Shown: positions 7,594 through 15,848, numbered from the stretch's first letter. The stretch: DNA of 19,694 nt from CAYWRO01 sp964460345 (GCA_964460345.1 CAYWRO010000062.1:1-19694), one strand, 5' to 3'. Translations and numbers: made by a program. The notes: a model not told the origin generated them from the letters alone.

Positions 7594-7689
7594 ATCCGCG
7601 CGTTCGGCTGGGTGGCGATGAGGACGGTGTTATCGGGACGAGGCGTGGGCTGCGCGGGCGCTTGCTGGAGGCGTTATCGGACGGAACGA

Positions 7690-7887
7690 CTACGAAGGGG
7701 GCAGCATGGAGCGAAGCAGGCGTCCGTACTCCACGGCCTTTGCAACGACGGCCTGCATGGGCTCCTTCACGACCATTCGCTCGCCGCTGGTGAGCGTGAT
7801 GATGGTGTCCGGGCTCTGCTCTACCGTGCGAATGAGTTCGGCGTTCAGGACGAACTTCTGGTTGTTGAGCCGGGTGAGGGTGATCAT
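7690..7887 (-). CDS. flbD: FlbD family (SwrD-like) small flagellar protein
   Basis: This 65-residue protein matches the small FlbD/SwrD family, encoded between flgE and motA in spirochaetes and between flgE and fliL in Bacillus. The visible signature is MITLTRLNNQKFVLNAELI near the N-terminus, then TVEQSPDTIITLTSGERMVV and VVAKAVEYGRLL. In Bacillus subtilis the homologue (SwrD) increases stator-driven torque; that role is transferred by family and position, not seen here. It is unrelated to the Caulobacter regulator also named FlbD. The ATG at 7887 lacks a clear Shine-Dalgarno and lies 59 bases downstream of the flgE stop. Confidence 0.92.
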   Translation of the reverse strand: MITLTRLNNQKFVLNAELIRTVEQSPDTIITLTSGERMVVKEPMQAVVAKAVEYGRLLRSMLPPS

Positions 7888-7946
7888 GGCGAGAAGACGA
7901 ACGATGACGACGTGACCGGGTCCGTGCGCAGCAAGCCGGCTGTGTC

Positions 7947-9656
7947 TTACCTGCCAAGGACAAGCAGTTGCTGCATCAACTGATCCGTCGTGGTGATGAC
8001 CCGGGAGGAAGCGGAGTAGCCGGTTGAGGCCAGGATCAGGTTGATGAACTCCTGGGAGAGATCGACGTTGGAGAGTTCCAGAGCGCCGCCAATGACCTTG
8101 CCCGCGCCGAGCGTCAGGGGGGAGGTCACAACGGCCGAGCCGCTGTTGGGGCCGGTCACGAACAGGTTCGAGCCCACGTCCACAAGCCCTTCCGGGTTGG
8201 AGAAGGTGGCCATGGCGATCTGGCCGATGGTGCGCGTGAGTCCGTTGTCGAATGCGCCTGTGATGATGCCATCCGTCCCGACGGAGTACGCGGCGAGGGT
8301 GCCGACTGGAGAGCCATCCTGATAGACCGAAGCGATCGCGGAGGTTCCGTCCAGTGCGGTCACGCTGCCGGAATCGGTCTCGAAGTCGAGGGTGATCGTC
8401 AGCGGCGTCACCGCACCCGTGTCGTTACGGTCGATCTGAATGTTGACCGGCGTGGTGGTGGTGAGCTGGCCCAACGGGTCAAAGCTGAGCGTTCCCGTGC
8501 CGACGGAAAGCTGCGCATCGGTGTCGTCCCCCGACTCGACGTAGTAGCGCCAGGTGGTGCCAAGGTTGGACGATGACTCCTTCACCAGCGTCAGATCGAC
8601 GGTGATGGGCGATCCCAGTGAGTCGTACACGACGAAGGTCGTGCGTACGGACTCGCCATCCGCGTCCGCTGACTTCGTTGGTGCGACCGGCTGGCGCAGG
8701 AAGGTGCCGGAAGCGTCGAGCAGCCGAAGGTTTGTGGCATCGATCGTGATGTCGTTGAAGCTGCCGGTATTCCCCGTGATCGTGATCACCCCGTCGGCAG
8801 GGTTGATGCTTACGCCCGGCGTGGCGCCGTCGGGATTCGGCGCACCCGGGTCAATGATTCCCATGGCCTCGGCCAGGAAATCCATGAAGTCCTGCACGGT
8901 CGTTCCGGCCCCGATCTCCAGGGTGGCGGCGTCGATCGTCTTGCTGCCCTTCATGGCGCCGAAAAGTTCAAGCATCTGACCGGCCGAGAAGAGCGAGTTG
9001 CCGGGAGAGGCCGGATCATCGATGTCCGTTAGCAGCGTGGTTCCGTCAGCGGGCACCCCCCCGGCCAGGGTAAATGGCTGCAGGGAGATAACCGATCCCT
9101 GGGTGGGCAGCGGCCCGCTTGTATTCAGGTTGCCGGAGAAGTGAACGTTGCGCGTCTGCTCGGCAAGTGTGAGCGTGCCGAGCGGGATGTTCATGTCGAC
9201 AAGCGCACCCGGAACGATGTTGAACCGATCATCGACGCCGTAGCCCTTGACGCGCTCGCCGGAAATCGTGACGAGATCGTTTGCACTGTTCTGGCGGAAA
9301 GCGCCGGCACGGGTGTAGAACCGCTGGCCTTCGCGTTCGACAATGAAGAACCCGTCACCCTCAATCGCCAGGTCGCGCTGATCCCCCGTTGCGGAGATCG
9401 CACCGTTGGAGAAGTTGCGCTGCGTACCTGCAATGGCAACGCCGAGACCGATCTGGCCAGGGTTCGTTCCCCCGGTGTTGTCGCCGGGAGCGGTGCCGCC
9501 GCTGAAGGTGCGGCTGAACATTGACGCGAAGAGCATCCGGTTGCTTTTGAAGGCGGTGGTGTTGACGTTGGCGATGTTGTTGCCGATGACGTCCAGATTC
9601 CGGCTGTTGGCCGACAAGCCGGAGAGTCCTGTGAAGAGCGCAGTGGTGGATGCCAT
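7947..9656 (-). CDS. flgE: Flagellar hook protein FlgE
   Basis: FlgE polymerises into the hook joining the rod to the filament. The product has 569 residues, longer than the ~400 of enteric FlgE; the extra length is in the variable, surface-exposed middle (about residues 170-460), which is rich in Thr, Gly and Asp. The N-terminal rod/hook domain is clear (LFTGLSGLSANSRNLDVIGN, then NIANVNTTAFKSNR). It is followed by GAISATGDQRDLAIEGDGFF and, at the C-terminus, GALELSNVDLSQEFINLILA and a final coiled segment ending QQLLVLGR. The ATG at 9656 has AAGG about eight bases upstream, behind an A-rich patch. It ends 59 bases before flbD. Confidence 0.96.
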   Translation of the reverse strand: MASTTALFTGLSGLSANSRNLDVIGNNIANVNTTAFKSNRMLFASMFSRTFSGGTAPGDNTGGTNPGQIGLGVAIAGTQRNFSNGAISATGDQRDLAIEGDGFFIVEREGQRFYTRAGAFRQNSANDLVTISGERVKGYGVDDRFNIVPGALVDMNIPLGTLTLAEQTRNVHFSGNLNTSGPLPTQGSVISLQPFTLAGGVPADGTTLLTDIDDPASPGNSLFSAGQMLELFGAMKGSKTIDAATLEIGAGTTVQDFMDFLAEAMGIIDPGAPNPDGATPGVSINPADGVITITGNTGSFNDITIDATNLRLLDASGTFLRQPVAPTKSADADGESVRTTFVVYDSLGSPITVDLTLVKESSSNLGTTWRYYVESGDDTDAQLSVGTGTLSFDPLGQLTTTTPVNIQIDRNDTGAVTPLTITLDFETDSGSVTALDGTSAIASVYQDGSPVGTLAAYSVGTDGIITGAFDNGLTRTIGQIAMATFSNPEGLVDVGSNLFVTGPNSGSAVVTSPLTLGAGKVIGGALELSNVDLSQEFINLILASTGYSASSRVITTTDQLMQQLLVLGR

Positions 9657-9709
9657 GTAAGTTACCTTCTGCCTGACTCGCGATTTTTGTTTGCGCTGAG
9701 ACGCGAGCG

Positions 9710-10222
9710 TTACGCCGCGTCCGCGTCATTCCCGCCGGATGCCTTCATGGCCAGGCGTGATCGCGCATACAGCCCCGCTGTCGGAAGCGGAACCGGTCCC
9801 CGGTCCGCTTCCGCCTTCTCGCCCAGGCGCAGAACTCCGTCCACGCCACTGATCACCTTCTGCGTGGGCTCCGCCACGCCGGTGATGGTTCGACCCTGCA
9901 CATCCAGCAGCAGCCCCCCCACTTCCCCGACCGAGTTCTCAACAAGCACAAGCACGTTTGTCAGACCGGCAGCCTCGGCCTGGTCGGCCAGCTTTGACAG
10001 CTCTTCCAGTTGCGCATCGCTCAGATCCAGATCCAGCCCACGCGCGATGGAAATCGGCAGCCCAGTCTCCAGTTCACCTTGTTGCGCCTGGGCCAGCAGA
10101 TCCGCAAACGACGCCGCATCCATCTGCGGCTCGGCATCCTGCACACGGGACTGGCCGCCGCCGGTCAGCAGCCGCAACCCGGAGCCAAGGGCCGAAAGTA
10201 GTGTGAGCGGATCAGGCAGCAT
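9710..10222 (-). CDS. Flagellar operon protein, TIGR02530-like, between flgD and flgE
   Basis: A 170-residue soluble protein encoded exactly between flgD and flgE. It resembles the small 'flagellar operon protein' family (TIGR02530, related to Pfam Flagellar_put; family numbers from memory): FADLLAQAQQGE, then a helical LSDAQLEELSKLADQAEAAG and a beta segment LVLVENSVGEVGGLLLDVQG leading to RTITGVAEPTQKVISGVDGV. The family's pattern (an Arg-rich entry, a helix with spaced hydrophobics, a 'KG...LVL' step and 'N-R-T-V-I-T') is recognisable but weakened. No signal peptide or membrane helix is seen. Its role is unknown; hook assembly or chaperoning is inferred from position. The ATG at 10222 overlaps the flgD stop by one base (TGATG); a GTG at 10225 is an alternative. 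Confidence 0.75.
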   Translation of the reverse strand: MLPDPLTLLSALGSGLRLLTGGGQSRVQDAEPQMDAASFADLLAQAQQGELETGLPISIARGLDLDLSDAQLEELSKLADQAEAAGLTNVLVLVENSVGEVGGLLLDVQGRTITGVAEPTQKVISGVDGVLRLGEKAEADRGPVPLPTAGLYARSRLAMKASGGNDADAA

Positions 10223-10803
10223 CACTCATCGTCTCGCGAAGGCTCGCCGTTGTCCTCATCCGCATCGCCCTGGCTGTCGTCAACCGCATCGGGCTGGGCG
10301 GGGTCATCGGTCGGATCGCCCGTGTTGTCACCGGGGGTGGTTGGCGGCTTCGGCGGCGCCGGCTTGGCATCGTCATCCTTAACAGGAACGAGCAGTTCGC
10401 CGTCCACGATCTCGTCGACGTTGCTGAAAGGCAGCCGATACCCGTTGTCCAGGTTCAGAATGGGCCCGTCGGCGGTTCGGGAGATTGAAACGACCCAGCC
10501 GGAAGCGCGCTGGTTGCCGAAGGCCAGCCCCGATACAAACTCCCCGATCAGGTTGCCCGCCGAGGCAAGCTGATTCTGCGTGACGAGCGTCTGGAGTTTG
10601 GCGCTCAAATCCATGTCGGACTGGATCGAGCGCAGCGAGGAGAGCTGATTCAGCAGAGACGCCGAGTCGCTCGGCGCGGTGGGATCCTGGTTCTGCAGTT
10701 CCGTGAAGATGATCTTGATGAACTCTTCACTCGAAAGTGAACTGAATCCGTTGGGTGCTCGCGAGGGCGCTCCCGGCGGCAGAGTTGAGTCAATAGCGGA
10801 CAC
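10222..10803 (-). CDS. flgD: Flagellar hook assembly (cap) protein FlgD, short form
   Basis: FlgD caps the growing hook and directs FlgE addition. The 193-residue product has the conserved N-terminal FlgD domain (residues 20-75) with EEFIKIIFTELQNQDPTAPS and LLNQLSSLRSIQSDMDL. A short beta domain follows (GNLIGEFVSGLAFG, then ASGWVVSISRTADGPILNL, ending SNVDEIVDGE at about 135). The full Ig-like C-terminal domain of enteric FlgD is missing, as in short FlgD proteins of Firmicutes. The last ~50 residues are a Pro-rich then Asp/Glu-rich disordered tail. The start is a GTG at 10803 with AGGAG seven bases upstream (10811-10815); the upstream in-frame extension has no support. It follows fliK with a 44-base gap. 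Confidence 0.92.
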   Translation of the reverse strand: MSAIDSTLPPGAPSRAPNGFSSLSSEEFIKIIFTELQNQDPTAPSDSASLLNQLSSLRSIQSDMDLSAKLQTLVTQNQLASAGNLIGEFVSGLAFGNQRASGWVVSISRTADGPILNLDNGYRLPFSNVDEIVDGELLVPVKDDDAKPAPPKPPTTPGDNTGDPTDDPAQPDAVDDSQGDADEDNGEPSRDDE

Positions 10804-10847
10804 GCGCGTGCTCCTGTACGTTAAGGGTGCGCGGAATGCTGCCCGGT

Positions 10848-12476
10848 TCAGGCAATCGCATCGACCCCGAAGCGCCACACGGAAGCACCGTCATCCAGCG
10901 GTGATCCGTCCACCTGTTCAAATGCGGACTCCGCCGCATCCTCGTATCTGCCCGGAGCCTTGCGCTCCTGATCGGTGCGCTGCTCCGCATCCTCACGTTC
11001 GCGCCCGTGGTTCCGGGCGTCCGCCTCCGGCCGCGCCTCGTGCTCCGTCTGGACTGCTTCGACAGTTTGCTCTCGGACTTCGAGGCGATCCACATGCAGC
11101 CCCTTGGCGTGCAGCACCTCGCGCAGGTGCTCGAGAGATCGGCCCAGCAACTCGCGTGCCTCACCCGTGCTCGCTTCAAACTGCGCCGAGACGACGCCCT
11201 CGCGCACCGTCATATCGATTCTGACGTCCCCAAGGGCCTGCGGCGTCAGACGCAGGGTGATACGCCCGCCCCGCTGCGCCACCGCCGCGGCAAGGCCGCG
11301 CGAAAGTTGCGCCTCGAACGCCTGCTGCTGGCGCGCCGGCGAAGCAGGCTCCTGCGACCCGGAAGCGCTGCGAACCTCACCCGCTGCGGCGTCCCGCGCC
11401 TGACCGCCCCCGGCGCCAGCCCCCCCACCACCGTTCATCGAGCCGAACGCGTTGTCGACCGGCGAGACCGTTCGCACGGCCAGGCGAGAAAGGGTTTGCA
11501 GGGCGGCCTCGCCTCGTGGCTGGCTGTCCGCGACCCGGCCGTCTGCGGCCACGGCCGCCGCGGCGACCACTTTCGCATCGGCGGCACTCTCGCGAGTAGT
11601 CACCGCAGTATCTTGACCAGACTGAACCGTCACCGCGCCGCGATCGGCCGGAGCTACGACCCCGCTGTTCCCGCTGAACGCGGCCGTATCGGCCGTGTCC
11701 CCGCGCTCCCCCGCGGCGTGCATGGCCACTCCGTGGGAGCCGGTTCGGAGCGCATCGCCAAAGGGAACGAATGGAGTCGCGGCGTGTTCGCGGTGTTGCT
11801 CCCCCGTGGAGCCGGCCGCATGCTCGGTGGATTGCGGGGCCTGCTGCAGGCCGGCCGCATGGAGGGCACGGGGGTCCAATGTGAGGAGAAGCTCATTGAT
11901 GCGATGCACCGTCGGCGGTGCATCCACCACGTGAACCGGGGCATCGATCTTCGCTTCGGCTTGCTGCGGCGTCTGGACCTGAGCGGATGCGTCGTCCCTC
12001 CCGGCAACCTGAGCGGAACCGTCCCGCGTCACCGCGCTCGGCTCTGAACCGCCCCGCATGCCGCCATTGGTGGCATCCGACCTCGTGCCGCCCTGTTCAG
12101 CACCCCCTGCCCGTTGCGGTTCCACGGCGTCGCCGTGCTCGTTGTGTGAAGCAGAGGGCGGCTCTTCTTGCGCCTCGTGCGCAGTCTCCGCGCGATCGGA
12201 AGGCAGTTCCTGCGGCTCTTCATTCGCCGCGGAGTCCTCCTGATCCTCCTCCCTCCCGGATTGCTCAGCTTCCGCCGGCTCCCTGGATGGTGACTCGAGT
12301 CGCTCAGGCTCGGCCAGATCACGCTTACTCGTGGCTCGTTGAGCCTCGCGCAGCGACTCCTCAAATGGCCGCTCTGCTAGTTCAACGGACTCACGCCGGG
12401 CCGGACGCACACCAAGCGGTGAGGCCATCTCCGCATGGCGGAGCGAAGGTGGTGCGGAAAGTGTGGATCCTGTCAT
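10848..12476 (-). CDS. fliK: Flagellar hook-length control protein FliK
   Basis: FliK is the secreted ruler that measures the hook and triggers the FlhB specificity switch. The 542-residue product has a long, low-complexity, charged and Ala/Gln/Glu-rich N-terminal and central region (1-380), typical of the divergent ruler part. The conserved C-terminal Flg_hook domain at about 385-467 carries ITLRLTPQALGDVRIDMTV, VVSAQFEASTGEARELLG and LEHLREVLHAKGLHVDRLEV. A 75-residue acidic tail follows. The ATG at 12476 overlaps the upstream stop (ATGA); the longer open frame back to 12659 lies wholly inside the upstream gene and is rejected. Context (fliJ, MotE-like, fliK, flgD) matches spirochaete and Bacillus operons. 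Confidence 0.92.
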   Translation of the reverse strand: MTGSTLSAPPSLRHAEMASPLGVRPARRESVELAERPFEESLREAQRATSKRDLAEPERLESPSREPAEAEQSGREEDQEDSAANEEPQELPSDRAETAHEAQEEPPSASHNEHGDAVEPQRAGGAEQGGTRSDATNGGMRGGSEPSAVTRDGSAQVAGRDDASAQVQTPQQAEAKIDAPVHVVDAPPTVHRINELLLTLDPRALHAAGLQQAPQSTEHAAGSTGEQHREHAATPFVPFGDALRTGSHGVAMHAAGERGDTADTAAFSGNSGVVAPADRGAVTVQSGQDTAVTTRESAADAKVVAAAAVAADGRVADSQPRGEAALQTLSRLAVRTVSPVDNAFGSMNGGGGAGAGGGQARDAAAGEVRSASGSQEPASPARQQQAFEAQLSRGLAAAVAQRGGRITLRLTPQALGDVRIDMTVREGVVSAQFEASTGEARELLGRSLEHLREVLHAKGLHVDRLEVREQTVEAVQTEHEARPEADARNHGREREDAEQRTDQERKAPGRYEDAAESAFEQVDGSPLDDGASVWRFGVDAIA

Positions 12477-13162
12477 TGCGTCGCGCTCTCCGGAGCGTCG
12501 GGGGTTGTCAGCCCCCTCGTCCGGAGTCGCTCGAGCAAATCGGCTGCCAACGCCGGATCGAACACGGCGAATACCTTGTTCCGGGCCCGCTCGTCCATCT
12601 CGTTCAGGTACGAGACGACCTCGTCCGTTTTCCCGGCCCCCAACAGCGACTGAAGCCACGCCGCGGCGTCGGCCGGCTTCTGCCCCTCCAGCGTCGCGAT
12701 CGCCTTCTTGAACTGCTCTGTCCCGGTGGTCTCCGCCAGTCCCTGAAGATACTGGTCAAACGCCGCCTGCTCCGCCGAGAGCCTTTCCCATTCCTGGTCC
12801 AAGTCGTCCCGTTCTCGCCAGAGGCTGCGACGCAGGTCTTCGAGAGCCCGCATCTGACGGAGATTCACCTGGGTGGCGTACGCGCCGGTGACCTGGTCCT
12901 CCTCGATCAGCGCGCTGGCGGGAATCGGCACGCCGCGCATCCTGGCCGCTTCGGCTGCCTGTTCCTGTGCGATCGCCTGCTCCGCCCGCTCTGTCTCAAG
13001 CCGCGCGATCTCCTCCGACGATCGCTCGCGGAGCATCTCCCGAATCCGCTCGAGCCGATCCCCGTTGAGCCGGTCGTCGGCGACGAGCCAGCCGACAAAC
13101 AGCGCCAGCGCGAGCAGGTGCGCCACGGCAAGCACCGAGATGATGGTCCAGAGTGTTCTCAT
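12473..13162 (-). CDS. MotE/FlbB/YlxF-type flagellar coiled-coil membrane protein
   Basis: A 229-residue protein with one N-terminal transmembrane helix (about 6-28, IISVLAVAHLLALALFVGW), a long Arg/Glu-rich coiled coil (about 35-145) and a C-terminal helical module (about 150-215) resembling the MgtE intracellular N-domain: FKKAIATLEGQKPADAAAWL, then GKTDEVVSYLNEMDERARN and VFDPALAADLLERL. The same architecture and position (between fliJ and fliK) is seen in Bacillus YlxF and Borrelia FlbB, a spirochaete collar protein, and in MotE-type proteins. The role here is therefore inferred as a periplasmic basal-body or stator scaffold. Both ends overlap neighbours by four bases (ATGA with fliJ and with fliK), and GGAG lies eight bases upstream of the start. 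The exact subfamily cannot be settled by eye. Confidence 0.8.
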   Translation of the reverse strand: MRTLWTIISVLAVAHLLALALFVGWLVADDRLNGDRLERIREMLRERSSEEIARLETERAEQAIAQEQAAEAARMRGVPIPASALIEEDQVTGAYATQVNLRQMRALEDLRRSLWRERDDLDQEWERLSAEQAAFDQYLQGLAETTGTEQFKKAIATLEGQKPADAAAWLQSLLGAGKTDEVVSYLNEMDERARNKVFAVFDPALAADLLERLRTRGLTTPDAPESATQ

Positions 13163-13659
13163 CGTGGTGTCTCCAGATCGTCTCCATCGGTTCGTCCGGC
13201 CCGCTGGGTGTTGATCTCGTCGAGATCGCGCTCTTCCTTGCGGCGCTGCTCACGCTGCCACCGCTGGAACCGGCGCTCCTTGAGGATCTCCAGGGCGCGG
13301 CGAGCCCGTGTGGCTTCAAGCAAGCGAGTTCGAGCAGCTTCCAGACGTGAGTGCGCCCCGGCCAGCTCAAGCACGGCCTGTCGGGCGCGGGCCGTCATGT
13401 GCAGCGAAGCGTTCATCTGCAGGCGCACGCCGTCCAGCGGAACCCGTCCCGGCGCGCTGCCGGACGCCATCGCCGCACCGGCGAGCTGGTCACGCAGCAC
13501 CGAGCGCGCCTCGCTGATGCTCTCCTGGGCGGTGCGGATGCGGTCCTCGATCGCCAGCCGCGCCCGCTCCAGTTCCGCAACCGTGCGCTGATGATTCTCC
13601 TCGATGCGGCGCCGATGCTCCAGCAGTGGTTCAAGATCGAAGACGAACGTTCGCTCCAT
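13159..13659 (-). CDS. fliJ: Flagellar export chaperone/stalk protein FliJ
   Basis: FliJ is the coiled-coil stalk that sits in the FliI hexamer and links it to FlhA, like the gamma subunit of F1-ATPase. The 166-residue product is almost wholly helical and charged, beginning FVFDLEPLLEHRRRIEENHQ, which is the typical FliJ N-terminus (F-x-L-x-x-L-L-x-x-R). A middle loop with Gly/Pro (about 60-75) separates two coiled-coil arms, the usual hairpin. The C-terminus is strongly basic and charged. The ATG at 13659 lies three bases after the fliI stop with AAGGGG upstream. The next gene overlaps its stop by four bases. Conservation is low, as always for FliJ, but position and structure fit. Confidence 0.88.
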   Translation of the reverse strand: MERTFVFDLEPLLEHRRRIEENHQRTVAELERARLAIEDRIRTAQESISEARSVLRDQLAGAAMASGSAPGRVPLDGVRLQMNASLHMTARARQAVLELAGAHSRLEAARTRLLEATRARRALEILKERRFQRWQREQRRKEERDLDEINTQRAGRTDGDDLETPR

Positions 13660-13662
13660 GAC

Positions 13663-15084
13663 TCAGCCCCTTGCCCCCGCCGCTGCCGCGGCCCTGGCCC
13701 CGCCGGCTCGAGTTGCGGCGGCGAGCTGCGCGCCGGCCTCCATGGCGAGCTTCACGAGCCGTTCACGAACTGCGGTGAACGGTTCTGATTCGCCCGGATC
13801 CTGCTGCAGCAGACGGTTGATGTTGTCCTTGAAGGCGATGGCGACATCCGCCTCGGGGTTCGAGCCACGGGCGTACGCGCCGATCTGCTCGAGTTCCTCG
13901 ATGTCGCGGTAGGCGGCCATGAGGCGCAGGACCTGGCGGCGGGCCGCCGCATGCGCCTTGTCCACAATCGCATCGGCCACTCGGCTGACAGAGTCGAGAA
14001 CGTCGATTGCCGGGTAATGCGCCTTGTGCGCCAGTTCGCGAGACAGGATGATGTGGCCGTCAAGAATGCCGCGGGCGGCGTCCGCGACGGGCTCGGTCAT
14101 GTCATCCCCCTCAACGAGGACCGAATAGATGCCGGTGATGGATCCGCTGGCCAAGCCGCTCTCGCCCTCAATGGCTCCCGCCCGCTCAAGCAGGCGCGCC
14201 ATCGCTGCGAACACGCTCGGCGTGTATCCGCGCGTCGCCGGCGGCTCGCCGACGCTCAGGCCGACCTGCCGCTGCGCGTGGGCGAAGCGCGTGACGGAGT
14301 CCATCATGAGCATCACCGCAGCGCCCTGGTCGCGGAAGTGCTCCGCAATGGCGCAAGCGCTCATGGCCGCACGGATGCGCATGAGTGGCGACTCATCCCC
14401 GGTTGCGACCACGACGACGGAGCGCCGCAGGCCCTCCGCCCCAAGGCAGTGGTCAAGGAAATCGCGCACTTCGCGCCCTCGCTCACCGATGAGACCAATG
14501 ACGTTGACGTCGCTGGAGGCGAAGCGCGCGATCGAGCCGAGCAGCGTCGACTTGCCCACACCGGGGCCTGCAAAGATCCCGATCCGCTGGCCGCGGCCGA
14601 GCGTCGTCATCAGATCAACAGCGCGCATCCCTGTATAGATGGGTTCATCGATCGGCCGCCGCTGCATGGCGCTGATCGGCTGGGGGTCGATCAGCCGCGG
14701 CAGCGTGTCGAGCACCGGCCCGCCTCCATCGATCGGGCGGCCCAGCCCATCCACAACGCGCCCGAGCAACCCCTCGCCGACGCCCACGGTCTGCGCGGCG
14801 TGCAAGCCGACGACGCGGTCACGCGGCGTGATTCCCGTGGTAGACCCAAGCGTCATGACGATCGCCTGGGATCCGGAAAAGCCGACGATTTCGCCGAGCG
14901 CGGCCGACGCAGCGGCGGCGTCGCCCATCCGGCTGCCCGGCCGCTCGATGCGGACGAGCGAGCCGAGCGGAAGCGGCAGATCATCGACGAGGACTGTCAG
15001 GCCGCGCAGCGCCGCCACGCGGCCGGTGATCTCCATCGGCTCCAGCCGCGAGAGTGTCTCAAGCGGGGCACTGAGGAGGCTCAT
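13663..15084 (-). CDS. fliI: Flagellum-specific export ATPase FliI
   Basis: FliI is the hexameric cytoplasmic ATPase that energises early steps of flagellar export and is related to F1 beta subunits. The 473-residue product has an N-terminal beta-barrel domain (about 20-95), Walker A GPGVGKST at 173-180, the catalytic Glu in GERGREVRDFL (E201), Walker B VMLMMDS at 257-263 and the family segment GEPPATRGYTPSVFAAMARL. The signature DGHIILSRELAHKAHYPAID follows, then a helical C-terminal domain (NRLLQQDPGE) and an Ala/Gly/Arg-rich tail. The ATG at 15084 overlaps the fliH stop (ATGA), so FliH and FliI translation are probably coupled, as fits their complex. This is the most strongly conserved gene of the window. 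Confidence 0.99.
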   Translation of the reverse strand: MSLLSAPLETLSRLEPMEITGRVAALRGLTVLVDDLPLPLGSLVRIERPGSRMGDAAAASAALGEIVGFSGSQAIVMTLGSTTGITPRDRVVGLHAAQTVGVGEGLLGRVVDGLGRPIDGGGPVLDTLPRLIDPQPISAMQRRPIDEPIYTGMRAVDLMTTLGRGQRIGIFAGPGVGKSTLLGSIARFASSDVNVIGLIGERGREVRDFLDHCLGAEGLRRSVVVVATGDESPLMRIRAAMSACAIAEHFRDQGAAVMLMMDSVTRFAHAQRQVGLSVGEPPATRGYTPSVFAAMARLLERAGAIEGESGLASGSITGIYSVLVEGDDMTEPVADAARGILDGHIILSRELAHKAHYPAIDVLDSVSRVADAIVDKAHAAARRQVLRLMAAYRDIEELEQIGAYARGSNPEADVAIAFKDNINRLLQQDPGESEPFTAVRERLVKLAMEAGAQLAAATRAGGARAAAAAGARG

Positions 15085-15848
15085 GAGCGGTCGGCCCCCT
15101 CCGGTTCACTGCCGCCGGGCGAGGCCTCATCGGGCGTGCATGGACCGTCCAGCGCGTGGCCCGGCAGCAGCGCCTCGGCGATGCGGCGCAGTTGCGTTTC
15201 AATCCCGGCGTCGACGCTCGCCCCCTCCTCGGTGCGCGCGATGCACGAGCCGCGTGTGAGCGAGTCATCCTCAACCAGTTCTGCGTGCTGCCCCATCGCT
15301 GCGGTGACGCCGGGCAGGATCTCTCGAGCGACCGCCGCATCCTCCGGGTGAATGTGGACTATCAGCCGCGTCGGACGTGCGACGGCGGCCAGCACCGCGT
15401 TCATCTGATCCGCAACGACGCGCGGATCGCACTCGACCACCCGCCGCGTCACCTTCTCAGCGATGCGCAGCGCCAGGCGGAGCACATCTGTGCGGGCGTC
15501 GGAGAACAGGCGCTCGCGCCGCCCGTTGAAATCATCCAGCGCCGCGGTCCACGCGGCGATGAGCGCATCCAGTTCGGCCCGTCGCTCCTCAATCGCTGCA
15601 GCCTGTCCTTCGGTCCGGCCCTCCTCGAGCCCCTGGGCGCGCCCTTCGGCGAGCCCCTGGGCGCGGGCCTCCTCCGCCGCGCCCTGCATGAGCCGCTCCC
15701 GTTCCAGCCTCGCTTCCGTGAGGATGCGGTTGGCTTCCTCCTGCGCGCGGCGCTTCAGGGCTTCGCCCTGGCGCTGCAGATCGCCGAGATCCAGCACGAT
15801 GGCATCGCGGGCGAGCGTGGAGGCGGCGGCGTTGCGGATCAGGCCCAT
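15081..15848 (-). CDS. fliH: Flagellar export ATPase regulator FliH
   Basis: FliH binds FliI, regulates its ATPase and docks it to FliN. From the ATG at 15848 the product has 255 residues. A helical N-terminal part contains an uninterrupted GxxxG ladder at Gly 65, 69, 73, 77 and 81 (GLAEGRAQGLEEGRTEG), a known hallmark of FliH. The C-terminal domain (about 105-225) has RTDVLRLALRIAEKVTRRVV, RPTRLIVHIHPEDAAVARE and DDSLTRGSCIARTEEGASVD, matching the V/A-type ATPase E-subunit-like fold of FliH. No good Shine-Dalgarno precedes the ATG; an in-frame extension to 15890 runs through a heptamer repeat array and is rejected. The fliI ATG overlaps its stop. Confidence 0.93.
   Translation of the reverse strand: MGLIRNAAASTLARDAIVLDLGDLQRQGEALKRRAQEEANRILTEARLERERLMQGAAEEARAQGLAEGRAQGLEEGRTEGQAAAIEERRAELDALIAAWTAALDDFNGRRERLFSDARTDVLRLALRIAEKVTRRVVECDPRVVADQMNAVLAAVARPTRLIVHIHPEDAAVAREILPGVTAAMGQHAELVEDDSLTRGSCIARTEEGASVDAGIETQLRRIAEALLPGHALDGPCTPDEASPGGSEPEGADRS

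Noticed and set aside
11918..13591. Plus-strand open frame of about 557 codons opposite fliK, the MotE-like gene and fliJ
   Set aside because: Low-complexity Arg/Pro/Ser-rich translation with no family features; shadow of the well-supported minus-strand genes.
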